Positions 6,934 through 12,599 of a DNA stretch of 12,599 bases are shown piece by piece; position 1 is the stretch's first letter, and each line of letters begins with the position of its first letter. The DNA is from Acidobacteriota bacterium (lineage in GTDB: Bacteria; Acidobacteriota; Terriglobia; Acidiferrales; UBA7541): the NCBI GenBank assembly GCA_003224195.1, contig QHYP01000235.1, positions 1 through 12,599 on the forward strand, given 5' to 3'. The notes beneath the pieces were generated by a model. That model was not told where the DNA came from. It worked only from the letters and a program-made list of their open reading frames with translations, and did not search any database. The position numbers were made by a program, and so were the translations under genes.

Positions 6934-7362
6934 ATGCGCGTCATGGTGATCGTCAAAGCCAGCAAGGACTCCGAGGCAGGCGTCCTGCCCAGCCAGAAAC
7001 TCCTTGCCGAAATGGGGAAGTACAACGAAGAGCTGGTGAAGGCCGGCATCATGCTCGCGGGCGAGGGGCTCCAAGCGAGCTCGAAGGGCGTCCGCGTCCG
7101 GTTTTCCGGCGGGAGCCGAACGGTGATCGACGGGCCGTTCACGGAGACGAAAGAGTTGATCGCCGGCTTCTGGCTGTGGCAGGTGAGGTCGATGGAAGAG
7201 GCCATTGAGTGGCTGAAGCGCTGCCCCAATCCTCACAACGAGGAGACCGAGGTCGAAATACGTCGGGTGTTCGAGGCGGCGGACTTTGGTCCCGAGTTCA
7301 GGGAGCAGGAGGAGCGCCTGCGCGCCCAGTCCGAGCAGCTTAGCAAAGCCGCGAAGAAGTAG
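6934..7362 (+). CDS. YCII/DGPF-domain protein (first copy), ECF42-associated
   Basis: The 142-aa protein has the YCII-related dimeric alpha/beta-barrel fold that accompanies ECF42 sigma factors. The namesake DGPF lies at residues 66-69 within TVIDGPFTETKELIAGFWLW, and MRVMVIVKASKDSE at the N-terminus is the first strand. The start is well fixed by AAAAGGAGA (6918-6926) about 8 nt before the ATG. Unlike its paralogue at 7585 it has a charged, probably helical tail (REQEERLRAQSEQLSKAAKK). DGPF proteins are proposed to act with or under the sigma factor; their biochemical activity is not established. Promoter P2 directly precedes it. The remains of a sigma-factor gene follow, showing it was once the first gene of its own DGPF-sigma pair. 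Confidence 0.9.
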   Translation: MRVMVIVKASKDSEAGVLPSQKLLAEMGKYNEELVKAGIMLAGEGLQASSKGVRVRFSGGSRTVIDGPFTETKELIAGFWLWQVRSMEEAIEWLKRCPNPHNEETEVEIRRVFEAADFGPEFREQEERLRAQSEQLSKAAKK

Positions 7363-7416
7363 TTGCGGCGCACGCCCGCTTGCACTGGCGGACTGAGGAT
7401 GACGTGGCCGTCAGCT

Positions 7417-7458
7417 ATGACGGCTGCGGGCACCCATCGCGGCATCGGCAGATCGGTC
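7417..7458 (+). pseudogene. Remnant of a second ECF42 sigma-factor gene (first ~14 codons)
   Basis: Read from the ATG at 7417 the sequence gives MTAAGTHRGIGRSV, which lines up with MTVTDTHRAIEAVW, the first residues of the intact sigma factor at 8048. M, T, T, H, R and I sit at the same places. The 54-nt spacer before it also matches the 52-nt spacer before the intact gene block by block. Homology stops at about 7458, shortly before promoter P3. The rest of this sigma gene has been deleted. The match is short, but its position within the duplicated unit makes chance unlikely. Confidence 0.55.
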
Positions 7459-7473
7459 CAAAAATATTGCGGA

Positions 7474-7515
7474 ACCTGTCGATCTTGCTGCCTCCTGTTC
7501 GACGCGTAAGTAGAG
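7474..7515 (+). promoter_or_regulatory. ECF42-type promoter P3 (before the second DGPF and sigma genes)
   Basis: The third copy has ACC-TGTCGA (7477-7482), a 17-nt spacer, CGAC (7500-7503), GCG and TAAGTAGAG (7507-7515), with GGTCCAAAAATA just upstream. As no such motif lies in the 88 nt before the sigma gene at 8048, P3 is the likely promoter for both DGPF2 and the sigma factor. Confidence 0.85.
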
Positions 7516-7568
7516 CCCGGGTTCAGCCGGCGGACGCCGTCCAGAAACTTGGCTCCCAATCTGAAACT

Positions 7569-7576
7569 AAAAGGAG
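7569..7576 (+). promoter_or_regulatory. Ribosome binding site selecting the ATG at 7585
   Basis: AAAAGGAG lies 8 nt before the ATG at 7585. A TTG at 7549 in the same frame would add 12 residues but would place the ribosome site inside the gene. The family N-terminus (MRFMMLVK) and the matching layout of the first DGPF copy support the ATG. Confidence 0.85.
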
Positions 7577-7584
7577 ATAGAACG

Positions 7585-7959
7585 ATGCGATTCATGATGT
7601 TGGTCAAACACGCTGAGAACTCGGGCCCCCCACCCAAGGAACTCATGGAGGCGATGGCGAAGCTCAGCGAAGAGGCGGTCAAAGCCGGCACGATGGTCGC
7701 AAGCGGCGGGCTGGCCCCAACCGCGGTGAGCACGCGCGTCCGGCTTTCTCGAGGGCAGGTAGCCGCGATCGACGGGCCTTTCACCGAGGCCAAGGAAGTC
7801 GTCGGCGGGTATGCGGTCTTTGAGTTGAAGTCGAAAAAAGAGGCGATCGAAGGAGCGTTGCGCTTCATGGAACTTCACAGGAAACACTGGCCGGGCTGGG
7901 AGGGCGAGACCGAAATTCGCCAGATCTTCGGGCCGGAAGACTTTCCTCCTCAGCGATAG
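7585..7959 (+). CDS. YCII/DGPF-domain protein (second copy), partner of the ECF42 sigma factor
   Basis: The 124-aa paralogue of the protein at 6934 shares the MR-M-(V/L)VK start and an AAIDGPFTEAKEVVGGYAVFEL core, with DGPF near residues 63-66. It ends with RQIFGPEDFPPQR. It sits directly upstream of the ECF42 sigma gene, the usual arrangement, and is driven by P3. Its C-terminus is shorter than the first copy's. Codons after its TAG continue in frame to a second TAG that matches the first copy's true end, so the last dozen residues appear lost through a point mutation. The DGPF core is intact and the protein is expected to fold. Its activity is unknown, as for the family. Confidence 0.9.
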   Translation: MRFMMLVKHAENSGPPPKELMEAMAKLSEEAVKAGTMVASGGLAPTAVSTRVRLSRGQVAAIDGPFTEAKEVVGGYAVFELKSKKEAIEGALRFMELHRKHWPGWEGETEIRQIFGPEDFPPQR

Positions 7960-7995
7960 AAGCGCTCGTCCGTAAGGATGGCCGCGGAGAAGTAG
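7960..7995 (+). other. Former C-terminal tail of the second DGPF protein, now beyond a stop
   Basis: After the TAG at 7957-7959 the same frame reads KRSSVRMAAEK and then TAG at 7993-7995. The last 15 nt match the end of the first DGPF gene (SKAAKK-stop) at 14 of 15 positions. The simplest explanation is a nonsense change in the second copy at 7957. A gain of tail in the first copy is less likely because both spacers align from this second stop onward. Confidence 0.5.
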
Positions 7996-8047
7996 TCTCG
8001 GCGCCTCGACTTGCGCCGACGGATTGAAGATGGTGTGATGGGTAGCC

Positions 8048-9340
8048 GTGACGGTTACCGATACACATCGAGCCATCGAGGCGGTCTGGAGGATCGAGTC
8101 GGCCAGGATCATCGCCGGTCTCGCGCGGATCGTGCGCGACGTCGGTCTGGCCGAAGAGTTCGCGCAGGACGCTCTCGTCGCCGCGCTCGAGCAGTGGCCG
8201 GAGTCGGGCGTCCCGGACAACCCAGGCGCGTGGCTTATGGCCACGGCGAAGCATCGGGCGATCGACCTCTGGCGCCGCAACAAGCTCCTCGAGCGCAAGC
8301 ACGGGGAGCTCGGGCGCGAGCTCGAGGCGCAGCAGGAAAGTGCCGTGGCGGATCTCGACACCGCGATCGACGATGACATCGGCGACGATCTGCTTCGTCT
8401 CGTGTTCATCTCCTGTCATCCGATCCTCTCCACGGAGGCGCGCGTTGCGCTCACACTGCGTTTGCTCGGTGGTCTAACCACCGACGAGATCGCGCGCGCC
8501 TTCCTGGTTCCGGAGCCGACCGTCGCCCAGCGCATCGTGCGGGCCAAGCGAACCCTCGCCGAAAAGCACGTCCCCTTCGAGGTCCCCCGCAGGCCCGAGC
8601 TTGCCGCGCGTTTGTCATCGGTGCTGGAAGTCATCTACCTGATATTCAACGAAGGCTACTCGGCAACGGCCGGCGAGGACTGGATGCGCCCCGCCCTTTG
8701 CGAAGATGCGTTGCGTCTCGGGCGCATCCTGGCCGAGCTCGTTCCCGAGGAGCCGGAGGTCCACGGACTTGTCGCACTCATGGAGATCCAGGCGTCGCGC
8801 TCACGCGCGCGAATCGGCCCGTTGGGGGAGCCCATCCTCTTACTGGATCAAGATCGCGCACGGTGGGATCAACTCCTCATCCGCCGTGGTCTGGCTGCGC
8901 TTGAGCGCGCCGAAGAGCTCGGAGCCGCCCTCGGCCCTTATGCGCTCCAGGCCGCCATCGCCGCGTGTCACGCTCGCGCGCGTACGGCCGGGGAAACGGA
9001 CTGGCGACGCATCGCCACGCTCTACGAGGCGCTTGCCCAGCTCATGCCCTCGCCTATTGTCGAGCTGAATCGTGCGGTCGCGCTCGCCATGGCCTTCGGT
9101 CCGGCAGCGGGGCTCGAGCTCGTTGACGCGCTGACCTCCGAGCCGTCGCTCAAGACGTATCACCTCTTGCCCAGCGTCCGCGGCGACTTTCTTGCAAAGC
9201 TCGGCCGCACCGATGAGGCTCGCGCGGAGTTCGAGCGCGCGGCAGCGCTCACGCGCAACGCACGCGAACGCGAACTCCTGCTCGACCGCGCCCGAGCGTG
9301 CGCAGGAGGGCAACCGCAGCTAGCGAGAAGATTTGATTAG
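8048..9340 (+). CDS. ECF42-group RNA polymerase sigma factor with TPR-like C-terminal extension
   Basis: The 430-aa protein is about twice the length of a minimal ECF sigma factor. Sigma region 2 spans about 10-80 (VWRIESARIIAGLARIVRD, then NPGAWLMATAKHRAIDLWRR). Region 4 spans about 113-172, with the ECF42-like FISCHPILSTEARVALTLRL (120-139) and the helix-turn-helix LTTDEIARAFLVPEPTVAQRIVRAK (143-167). Residues about 190-415 are the helical TPR-like extension, including NEGYSA (201-206), LLLDQDRARWD (264-274) and a final TPR-like repeat LGRTDEARAEFERAAAL (385-401). In this group the extension is reported to be needed for activity and no classical anti-sigma factor is linked; none is seen here. 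The GTG start at 8048 follows an in-frame TGA at 8036 and has only a weak ribosome site. P1-P3 are its probable targets. Confidence 0.93.
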   Translation: MTVTDTHRAIEAVWRIESARIIAGLARIVRDVGLAEEFAQDALVAALEQWPESGVPDNPGAWLMATAKHRAIDLWRRNKLLERKHGELGRELEAQQESAVADLDTAIDDDIGDDLLRLVFISCHPILSTEARVALTLRLLGGLTTDEIARAFLVPEPTVAQRIVRAKRTLAEKHVPFEVPRRPELAARLSSVLEVIYLIFNEGYSATAGEDWMRPALCEDALRLGRILAELVPEEPEVHGLVALMEIQASRSRARIGPLGEPILLLDQDRARWDQLLIRRGLAALERAEELGAALGPYALQAAIAACHARARTAGETDWRRIATLYEALAQLMPSPIVELNRAVALAMAFGPAAGLELVDALTSEPSLKTYHLLPSVRGDFLAKLGRTDEARAEFERAAALTRNARERELLLDRARACAGGQPQLARRFD

Positions 9341-9461
9341 AAGCGAAAGCGGAGATCGGGAAAAGCACTAACGCGCAATCGGAGCTGCGGGATCACGGTA
9401 AAAAAGCTGGATGGTACTTTTTGGAGAAGGCGAATTAGTGTCTGCCGGCCCGCGAGTGGCG

Positions 9462-11441
9462 TCAGGGCGTCACGACCAGAGGCAATTCGATGAAGCTATC
9501 CTCGCCGGGCGTGTGGTAGATGCGTTGCACGGCCTTGCGGTAATCCCCGGGCTTAGCCCAGAAGATGTTCGGTACAAAAGTTTGCGGATTGCGGTCGTAT
9601 AGGGGGAACCAACTGGACTGGACCTGCACCATGAGGCGATGACCCGGCAGAAAGACGTGGTTCGCCGTGGGCAGATTGAAGCGGTAGAGCAGGGGCTTAT
9701 CGGGAGCGATGGGTTTGGGAGTCTCGAAACTCTCGCGATAGCGGCCGCGAAAGACGTCGGCGGAAACCATCAGCTGGTAGCCGCCGAGCGACGGCTGGCC
9801 GGCTACTTCATCGGGATAGACGTCAATCAGCTTGACCACCCAGTCGGAGTCCGTGCCGCTGGTGGAGGCGAGCAGATTGGCGACCGGTTGCCCGCTTATC
9901 TTCAGAGTCGCCGCCAGTACGTCGGAAACAAACACCACTACATCCGGGCGGCCGGACGCCTCGCGCTGGTCGTCTACGAGCCACTGGGACCAGGTCAGAC
10001 GGCCACTGTAGCCGATAGGCTGACTGGGGCGCGCGCGAAAAGGTGCGGGCTTCGCGGGGTCGGATACGTATTCGTCGAAAGCCGCGTCGCCGGGCTTGGG
10101 CGGAGCGAAACTTGCCTTGAGACCGGCGGCGAGATGAAGCGGGGTTGGACGGATGCTGCAGCCGCTGGCACAGCCGGCGGGCCAGGAGGGCAGACGCCGC
10201 CACGTGTTGGTGCCGGATTCAAAGGCGGAGACGGTAGGGAGATCGGCTTTGGGTGCACCGTCTTTGAGATATTGCGCGAGGAAAGGTCCGAGGATCTCCC
10301 GGCGGAAGTAGAGAGCCGTGTCGCTGTTGAATTTCAAGGCGCCGAGGGCGCCGCCATCGCCGATCTCCTGGCCGTGATGCCAAGGGCCCATGACCAGGAA
10401 GACTTTGTCGTTGCCGGTGTCCTTTGGCTTGATGGCTTTGTAGACGGCGATTGCACCGTAGATGTCTTCCTGGTCCCAGAGGCTGTCGACCAGCATCACC
10501 GGGATTTTCAGGGGTTGCGCCGCCAGGATCTGATCCATGGCCTGGGCCCGCCAGAAGGCGTCATAGCTGGGATGTTCGAGGATTTTGCGCCAGAATCCGA
10601 CTTGCTCGAGTCCGTGACGGCGGCCGAGCTCGCCGGCGGATCCCGCCTGCATGAACTCGTCGTAATCGTCGAAGCGGCTAGTCCACCATTTGGCCCTGTT
10701 GTCGCGCGTGGCTTCCTGTTCGTAGATGTAGGGCATATTCTGCTGGCGGAAGGCGCCGTAGTGGAACCAGTCGTCGCCCATCCAGCCGTCGACCATGGGA
10801 TTCATGGGCACGGACACCTTGAGCGCTGGGTGCGGATTGATGAGCGCCATCAAGGGCGTGAAGCCGTCGTAGGAAATGCCGAGAATGCCGACCTTGCCGT
10901 TGCTTTCCGGGACGTTTTTCACGAGCCAGTCGATGGTGTCGTAGGTGTCGGTGGAGTGATCGACGGAAGTAGGGTTCAACGGTCCGCGCAGGGGACGATT
11001 CATCACGTAATCGCCCTCGGAATCATACTTGCCGCGCACGTCCTGAACCACGCGAATGTAGCCGCCTTCGAGGATGACTTCAGTGGGGTTATCGTAGCCG
11101 CTCAGGGCGGGGCCGAGATGAGAGCTTGCAGAGTGGCTGGTCTGCTCAGTGGCATTGTATGGCGTGCGGGTAAGAAGGATGGGAGCGCCCTTGACGCCCT
11201 TGGGCACAAGTATGACCGTGTGAAGTTTCACCCCGTCCCGCATGGGGATCATGACGTCGCGTCTGGTGTAATCGAAGCTGTCAGTTACGGGCTGGAACTT
11301 GGCCGGCGTTTCGCTCGGCAATCCAGCCTGCGTGGCAGGCGGAGGCGCGGAGGTCTGGGCCGACAAAGTTTCCACGAACAGCAGAGCGCCGAGCAAAGGA
11401 GCGAGTAAGGCCAACATGCGAACGCAGTGAATTGGCTTCAT
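9462..11441 (-). CDS. Exported CocE/NonD hydrolase, probable alpha-amino ester hydrolase
   Basis: The product is 659 aa. The start at 11441 gives a signal peptide (MKPIHCVR, hydrophobic 9-23, likely cleavage LSA|Q after 28), so it should act outside the cytoplasm. The alpha/beta-hydrolase domain carries the nucleophile S190 in GISYDG, Asp D323 in SLWDQED and His H355/H356 in GPWHHG. Y95 in RTPYNA is a candidate oxyanion residue. D224 (in GWMGDDWFHYGAFRQ), E325 and D326 fall where alpha-amino ester hydrolases keep the acidic cluster that binds a substrate's free amino group. From about 400 a C-terminal jelly-roll (Xaa-Pro dipeptidyl-peptidase-like) domain follows, ending in SFIELPLVVTP. Such enzymes cleave or transfer esters and amides of alpha-amino acids, including beta-lactam side chains. 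It lies 82 nt after the S41 peptidase gene on the same strand and converges on the sigma gene. Confidence 0.9.
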   Translation of the reverse strand: MKPIHCVRMLALLAPLLGALLFVETLSAQTSAPPPATQAGLPSETPAKFQPVTDSFDYTRRDVMIPMRDGVKLHTVILVPKGVKGAPILLTRTPYNATEQTSHSASSHLGPALSGYDNPTEVILEGGYIRVVQDVRGKYDSEGDYVMNRPLRGPLNPTSVDHSTDTYDTIDWLVKNVPESNGKVGILGISYDGFTPLMALINPHPALKVSVPMNPMVDGWMGDDWFHYGAFRQQNMPYIYEQEATRDNRAKWWTSRFDDYDEFMQAGSAGELGRRHGLEQVGFWRKILEHPSYDAFWRAQAMDQILAAQPLKIPVMLVDSLWDQEDIYGAIAVYKAIKPKDTGNDKVFLVMGPWHHGQEIGDGGALGALKFNSDTALYFRREILGPFLAQYLKDGAPKADLPTVSAFESGTNTWRRLPSWPAGCASGCSIRPTPLHLAAGLKASFAPPKPGDAAFDEYVSDPAKPAPFRARPSQPIGYSGRLTWSQWLVDDQREASGRPDVVVFVSDVLAATLKISGQPVANLLASTSGTDSDWVVKLIDVYPDEVAGQPSLGGYQLMVSADVFRGRYRESFETPKPIAPDKPLLYRFNLPTANHVFLPGHRLMVQVQSSWFPLYDRNPQTFVPNIFWAKPGDYRKAVQRIYHTPGEDSFIELPLVVTP

Positions 11442-11445
11442 CAGA

Positions 11446-11452
11446 CTCCCTC
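11446..11452 (-). promoter_or_regulatory. Ribosome binding site for the exported hydrolase
   Basis: On the minus strand GAGGGAG lies 4 nt before the ATG at 11441. The frame stays open upstream to 11657, but that extension overlaps the peptidase gene and would bury the signal peptide, so this site and the inner ATG mark the true start. Confidence 0.75.
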
Positions 11453-11523
11453 GAGGGTGCGAAGGAAAGGGCGCACCGGTACCGCTTCGGGATGATAGAG
11501 CGAACTCCCTGCGGATGCGCAGA

Positions 11524-12599
11524 TTATTCATTTCTTGGGGCCAAGAGTTCCAGAGCCTTGTTGAGGGTGGAATCGCGGCCGTTGGCAAGGTCTTCTGCGG
11601 GGAAAATGGGAAGCTCGATGTCCGGCGGCACACCCGGCCCATCGAAAGCCTTTCCATCCTTGGTCAGATAAATCTCGTTGGGCAATCCGAAGCTCCATCC
11701 GTTCGGCAGCTTGCGCCCCAAAACGTCGGAGAACACTCCCTGGGTATTCGCCCCCACGCGGACGACATGAGGCTGGCGGTCGAGAACCGCCATGGTAAAT
11801 GTTTCGGCCGCGCTGACGCTGTTCGCGCTGGTAAGCAACACAACCGGACCGCGGAAGCCCGGCCGCTGGCTGACGTGAACCATGACGGGCTGCGGCGGAG
11901 TGCGATGGTCTGGATCATGAATGTCATTTCGGGTGACCTTGGAATAGGCGAGGTAGTCTTGCGTGGCGAGGCGCGAGGCGATGGAGATACCGAAGACGTC
12001 GGAACCGCCACCGTTAATCCGCGCGTCGATCACGAAGCCCGTCCATTTGGCCGCATCCTTGAAAATCGCGTCCAGCGCGTTCTCCAGCGCCTCCAGTTGT
12101 TTCGCGAACTCCTTATCCTCGGAATAGCCGCTGAACGAGTGAATGCGCAGGTAGCCCACCGAGGAATTCAGCATCCCGAACTGCAGTTGCTTGTTGCAGA
12201 AGTCACGCAACCCGCCGCGCACATAATGCTTCTCGATAATCTCAGTAATTCGCGCCGCGTTTTTCTTCTGCATGGGGTCCGCGGCAGGGCGGTATCCGTG
12301 AAATCTCTGCTGGATCGATTTCGCGCGGATACCGGTGTGCGCGTCGTGCAGCGGCTCGATCATCTCACTCAGGATGCGAAACAATTCCTCCGGCTTCGTT
12401 GCCGGCGTCACCTCCGGCCGAAACTTCTTGTCCACGGCCAGCCAGTCCATCTTGCGCAGCGCAAAAAATGGATAGTGCTCCGCAAACGTTGCCCAGAAAA
12501 CCTGATAATTCGTCACCGGCGTATCCGCCAGGGTCCGCCCGCAGACCTCCGGCCTCGAATCGGTGCGCCGCAGCAAAATGTTCGAAACGCTGCCGTCTT
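11524..12599 (-). CDS. S41-family peptidase (tail-specific/tricorn-core type), 5'-partial
   Basis: The frame is open through the right edge (...GSVSNILLRRTD before the TTG at 12576), so the N-terminus with any signal peptide is outside the window. Counting from that TTG, VFWATFAEHYPFFALRKMDW (26-45) is the typical helical N-domain, LHDAHTGI (77-84) contains the likely catalytic histidine H80, and GFVIDARINGGG (180-191) is the conserved oxyanion/core strand. LTSANSVSAAE (248-258) carries the likely nucleophile S255. VGANTQGVF (274-282) has no lysine where the Ser-Lys CtpA type has one, favouring the Ser-His-Ser-Glu type (S41B-like). No PDZ domain is visible in this part. The product probably degrades peptides in the envelope. 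It lies upstream of the exported hydrolase on the same strand and may be co-transcribed with it. Confidence 0.88.
   Translation of the reverse strand, partial: DGSVSNILLRRTDSRPEVCGRTLADTPVTNYQVFWATFAEHYPFFALRKMDWLAVDKKFRPEVTPATKPEELFRILSEMIEPLHDAHTGIRAKSIQQRFHGYRPAADPMQKKNAARITEIIEKHYVRGGLRDFCNKQLQFGMLNSSVGYLRIHSFSGYSEDKEFAKQLEALENALDAIFKDAAKWTGFVIDARINGGGSDVFGISIASRLATQDYLAYSKVTRNDIHDPDHRTPPQPVMVHVSQRPGFRGPVVLLTSANSVSAAETFTMAVLDRQPHVVRVGANTQGVFSDVLGRKLPNGWSFGLPNEIYLTKDGKAFDGPGVPPDIELPIFPAEDLANGRDSTLNKALELLAPRNE

Larger units (their letters stand above)
6822..8089 (+). repeat. Decayed tandem duplication of a promoter-DGPF-ECF42 unit
   Basis: Unit A (6822-7458) and unit B (7474-8089 and on) match in order: promoter, leader of 82/81 nt, AAAAGGAGA-type ribosome site, DGPF gene, and the end of that gene (GCCGCGAAGAAGTAG 7348-7362 against GCCGCGGAGAAGTAG 7981-7995, 14 of 15 identical). 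The spacer follows, 54 nt in A and 52 nt in B, sharing CGGCGC, CTTGC, CGGA, TGA, GATG and GTG in the same order. Last comes the sigma-factor start. Unit A then breaks off after about 14 sigma codons and runs into promoter P3. The alignment was made by eye. Confidence 0.7.

Noticed and set aside
7233..7868. 211-codon open frame on the - strand
   Set aside because: It crosses the promoter P3 and two DGPF genes in antisense. The motif-bearing reading is on the + strand.
7567..8409. 280-codon open frame on the - strand
   Set aside because: It is antisense to DGPF2 and the sigma gene, spans the promoter-proven transcription direction, and is Ser/Arg-rich without any family resemblance.
9400..9422. 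AAAAAG/CTTTTT inverted repeat between the convergent genes
   Set aside because: The 6-bp stem is almost all A-T with a 10-nt loop and no GC core, so a terminator call is not supported, though the position would suit one.
9639..11408. 589-codon open frame on the + strand
   Set aside because: It lies wholly antisense to the hydrolase gene, which has a signal peptide, catalytic motifs and a ribosome site. The product is Gly/Val/Ala-rich without recognisable domains, as expected from the mirror of a GC-rich gene.
11442..11657. Upstream extension of the hydrolase frame
   Set aside because: It overlaps the peptidase gene, has no ribosome site and would place 72 unconserved residues before a clear signal peptide.

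Overview
The window reads as a chromosomal segment of a fairly GC-rich bacterium. The mix of genes and a cluster of extragenic palindromes around 6250-6350 resemble soil Acidobacteriota (Terriglobia-like). That assignment rests on overall resemblance only; there is no rRNA or other marker gene here.

Region 1 (1-5772, + strand) is the end of a surface-polysaccharide or modified-sugar cluster. In order it holds a split transketolase (N-terminal half, cut by the window edge, overlapping the C-terminal half by ATGA), a DegT/DnrJ/EryC1-type PLP sugar aminotransferase, a class I SAM methyltransferase, and a four-helix membrane-anchored WbpM/CapD-type nucleotide-sugar 4,6-dehydratase. Together they suggest synthesis of an unusual amino sugar: dehydration of a UDP-sugar, transamination, two-carbon ketol transfer and methylation. 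The real substrates cannot be read from the sequence. Two consecutive genes start with TTG.

Region 2 (5773-6386) has no convincing gene. It contains a compact group of palindromes at 6253-6347.

Region 3 (6369-9340, + strand) is an ECF42-type sigma-factor locus. It holds three copies of a strongly conserved promoter (ACC-TGTCGA, exactly 17 nt, CGAC, 3 nt, YAAGTAGAG). One copy lies before a 92-aa putative membrane protein and one before each of two YCII/DGPF-domain proteins. The ECF42 sigma factor with its long TPR-like C-terminal extension follows the second DGPF gene. The two DGPF units are an old tandem duplication of promoter-DGPF-sigma. In the first unit the sigma gene is reduced to about 14 decayed codons at 7417-7458. 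In the second unit the DGPF protein lost its last residues through an in-frame stop. The sigma factor has no copy of the motif directly before it, so it probably depends on read-through from the third promoter, which would give positive feedback.

Region 4 (9462-12599, - strand) converges on the sigma gene. It encodes an S41-family peptidase (5' end beyond the window) followed 82 nt downstream by an exported CocE/NonD hydrolase. The hydrolase keeps both the Ser-Asp-His triad spacing and the acidic cluster of alpha-amino ester hydrolases.
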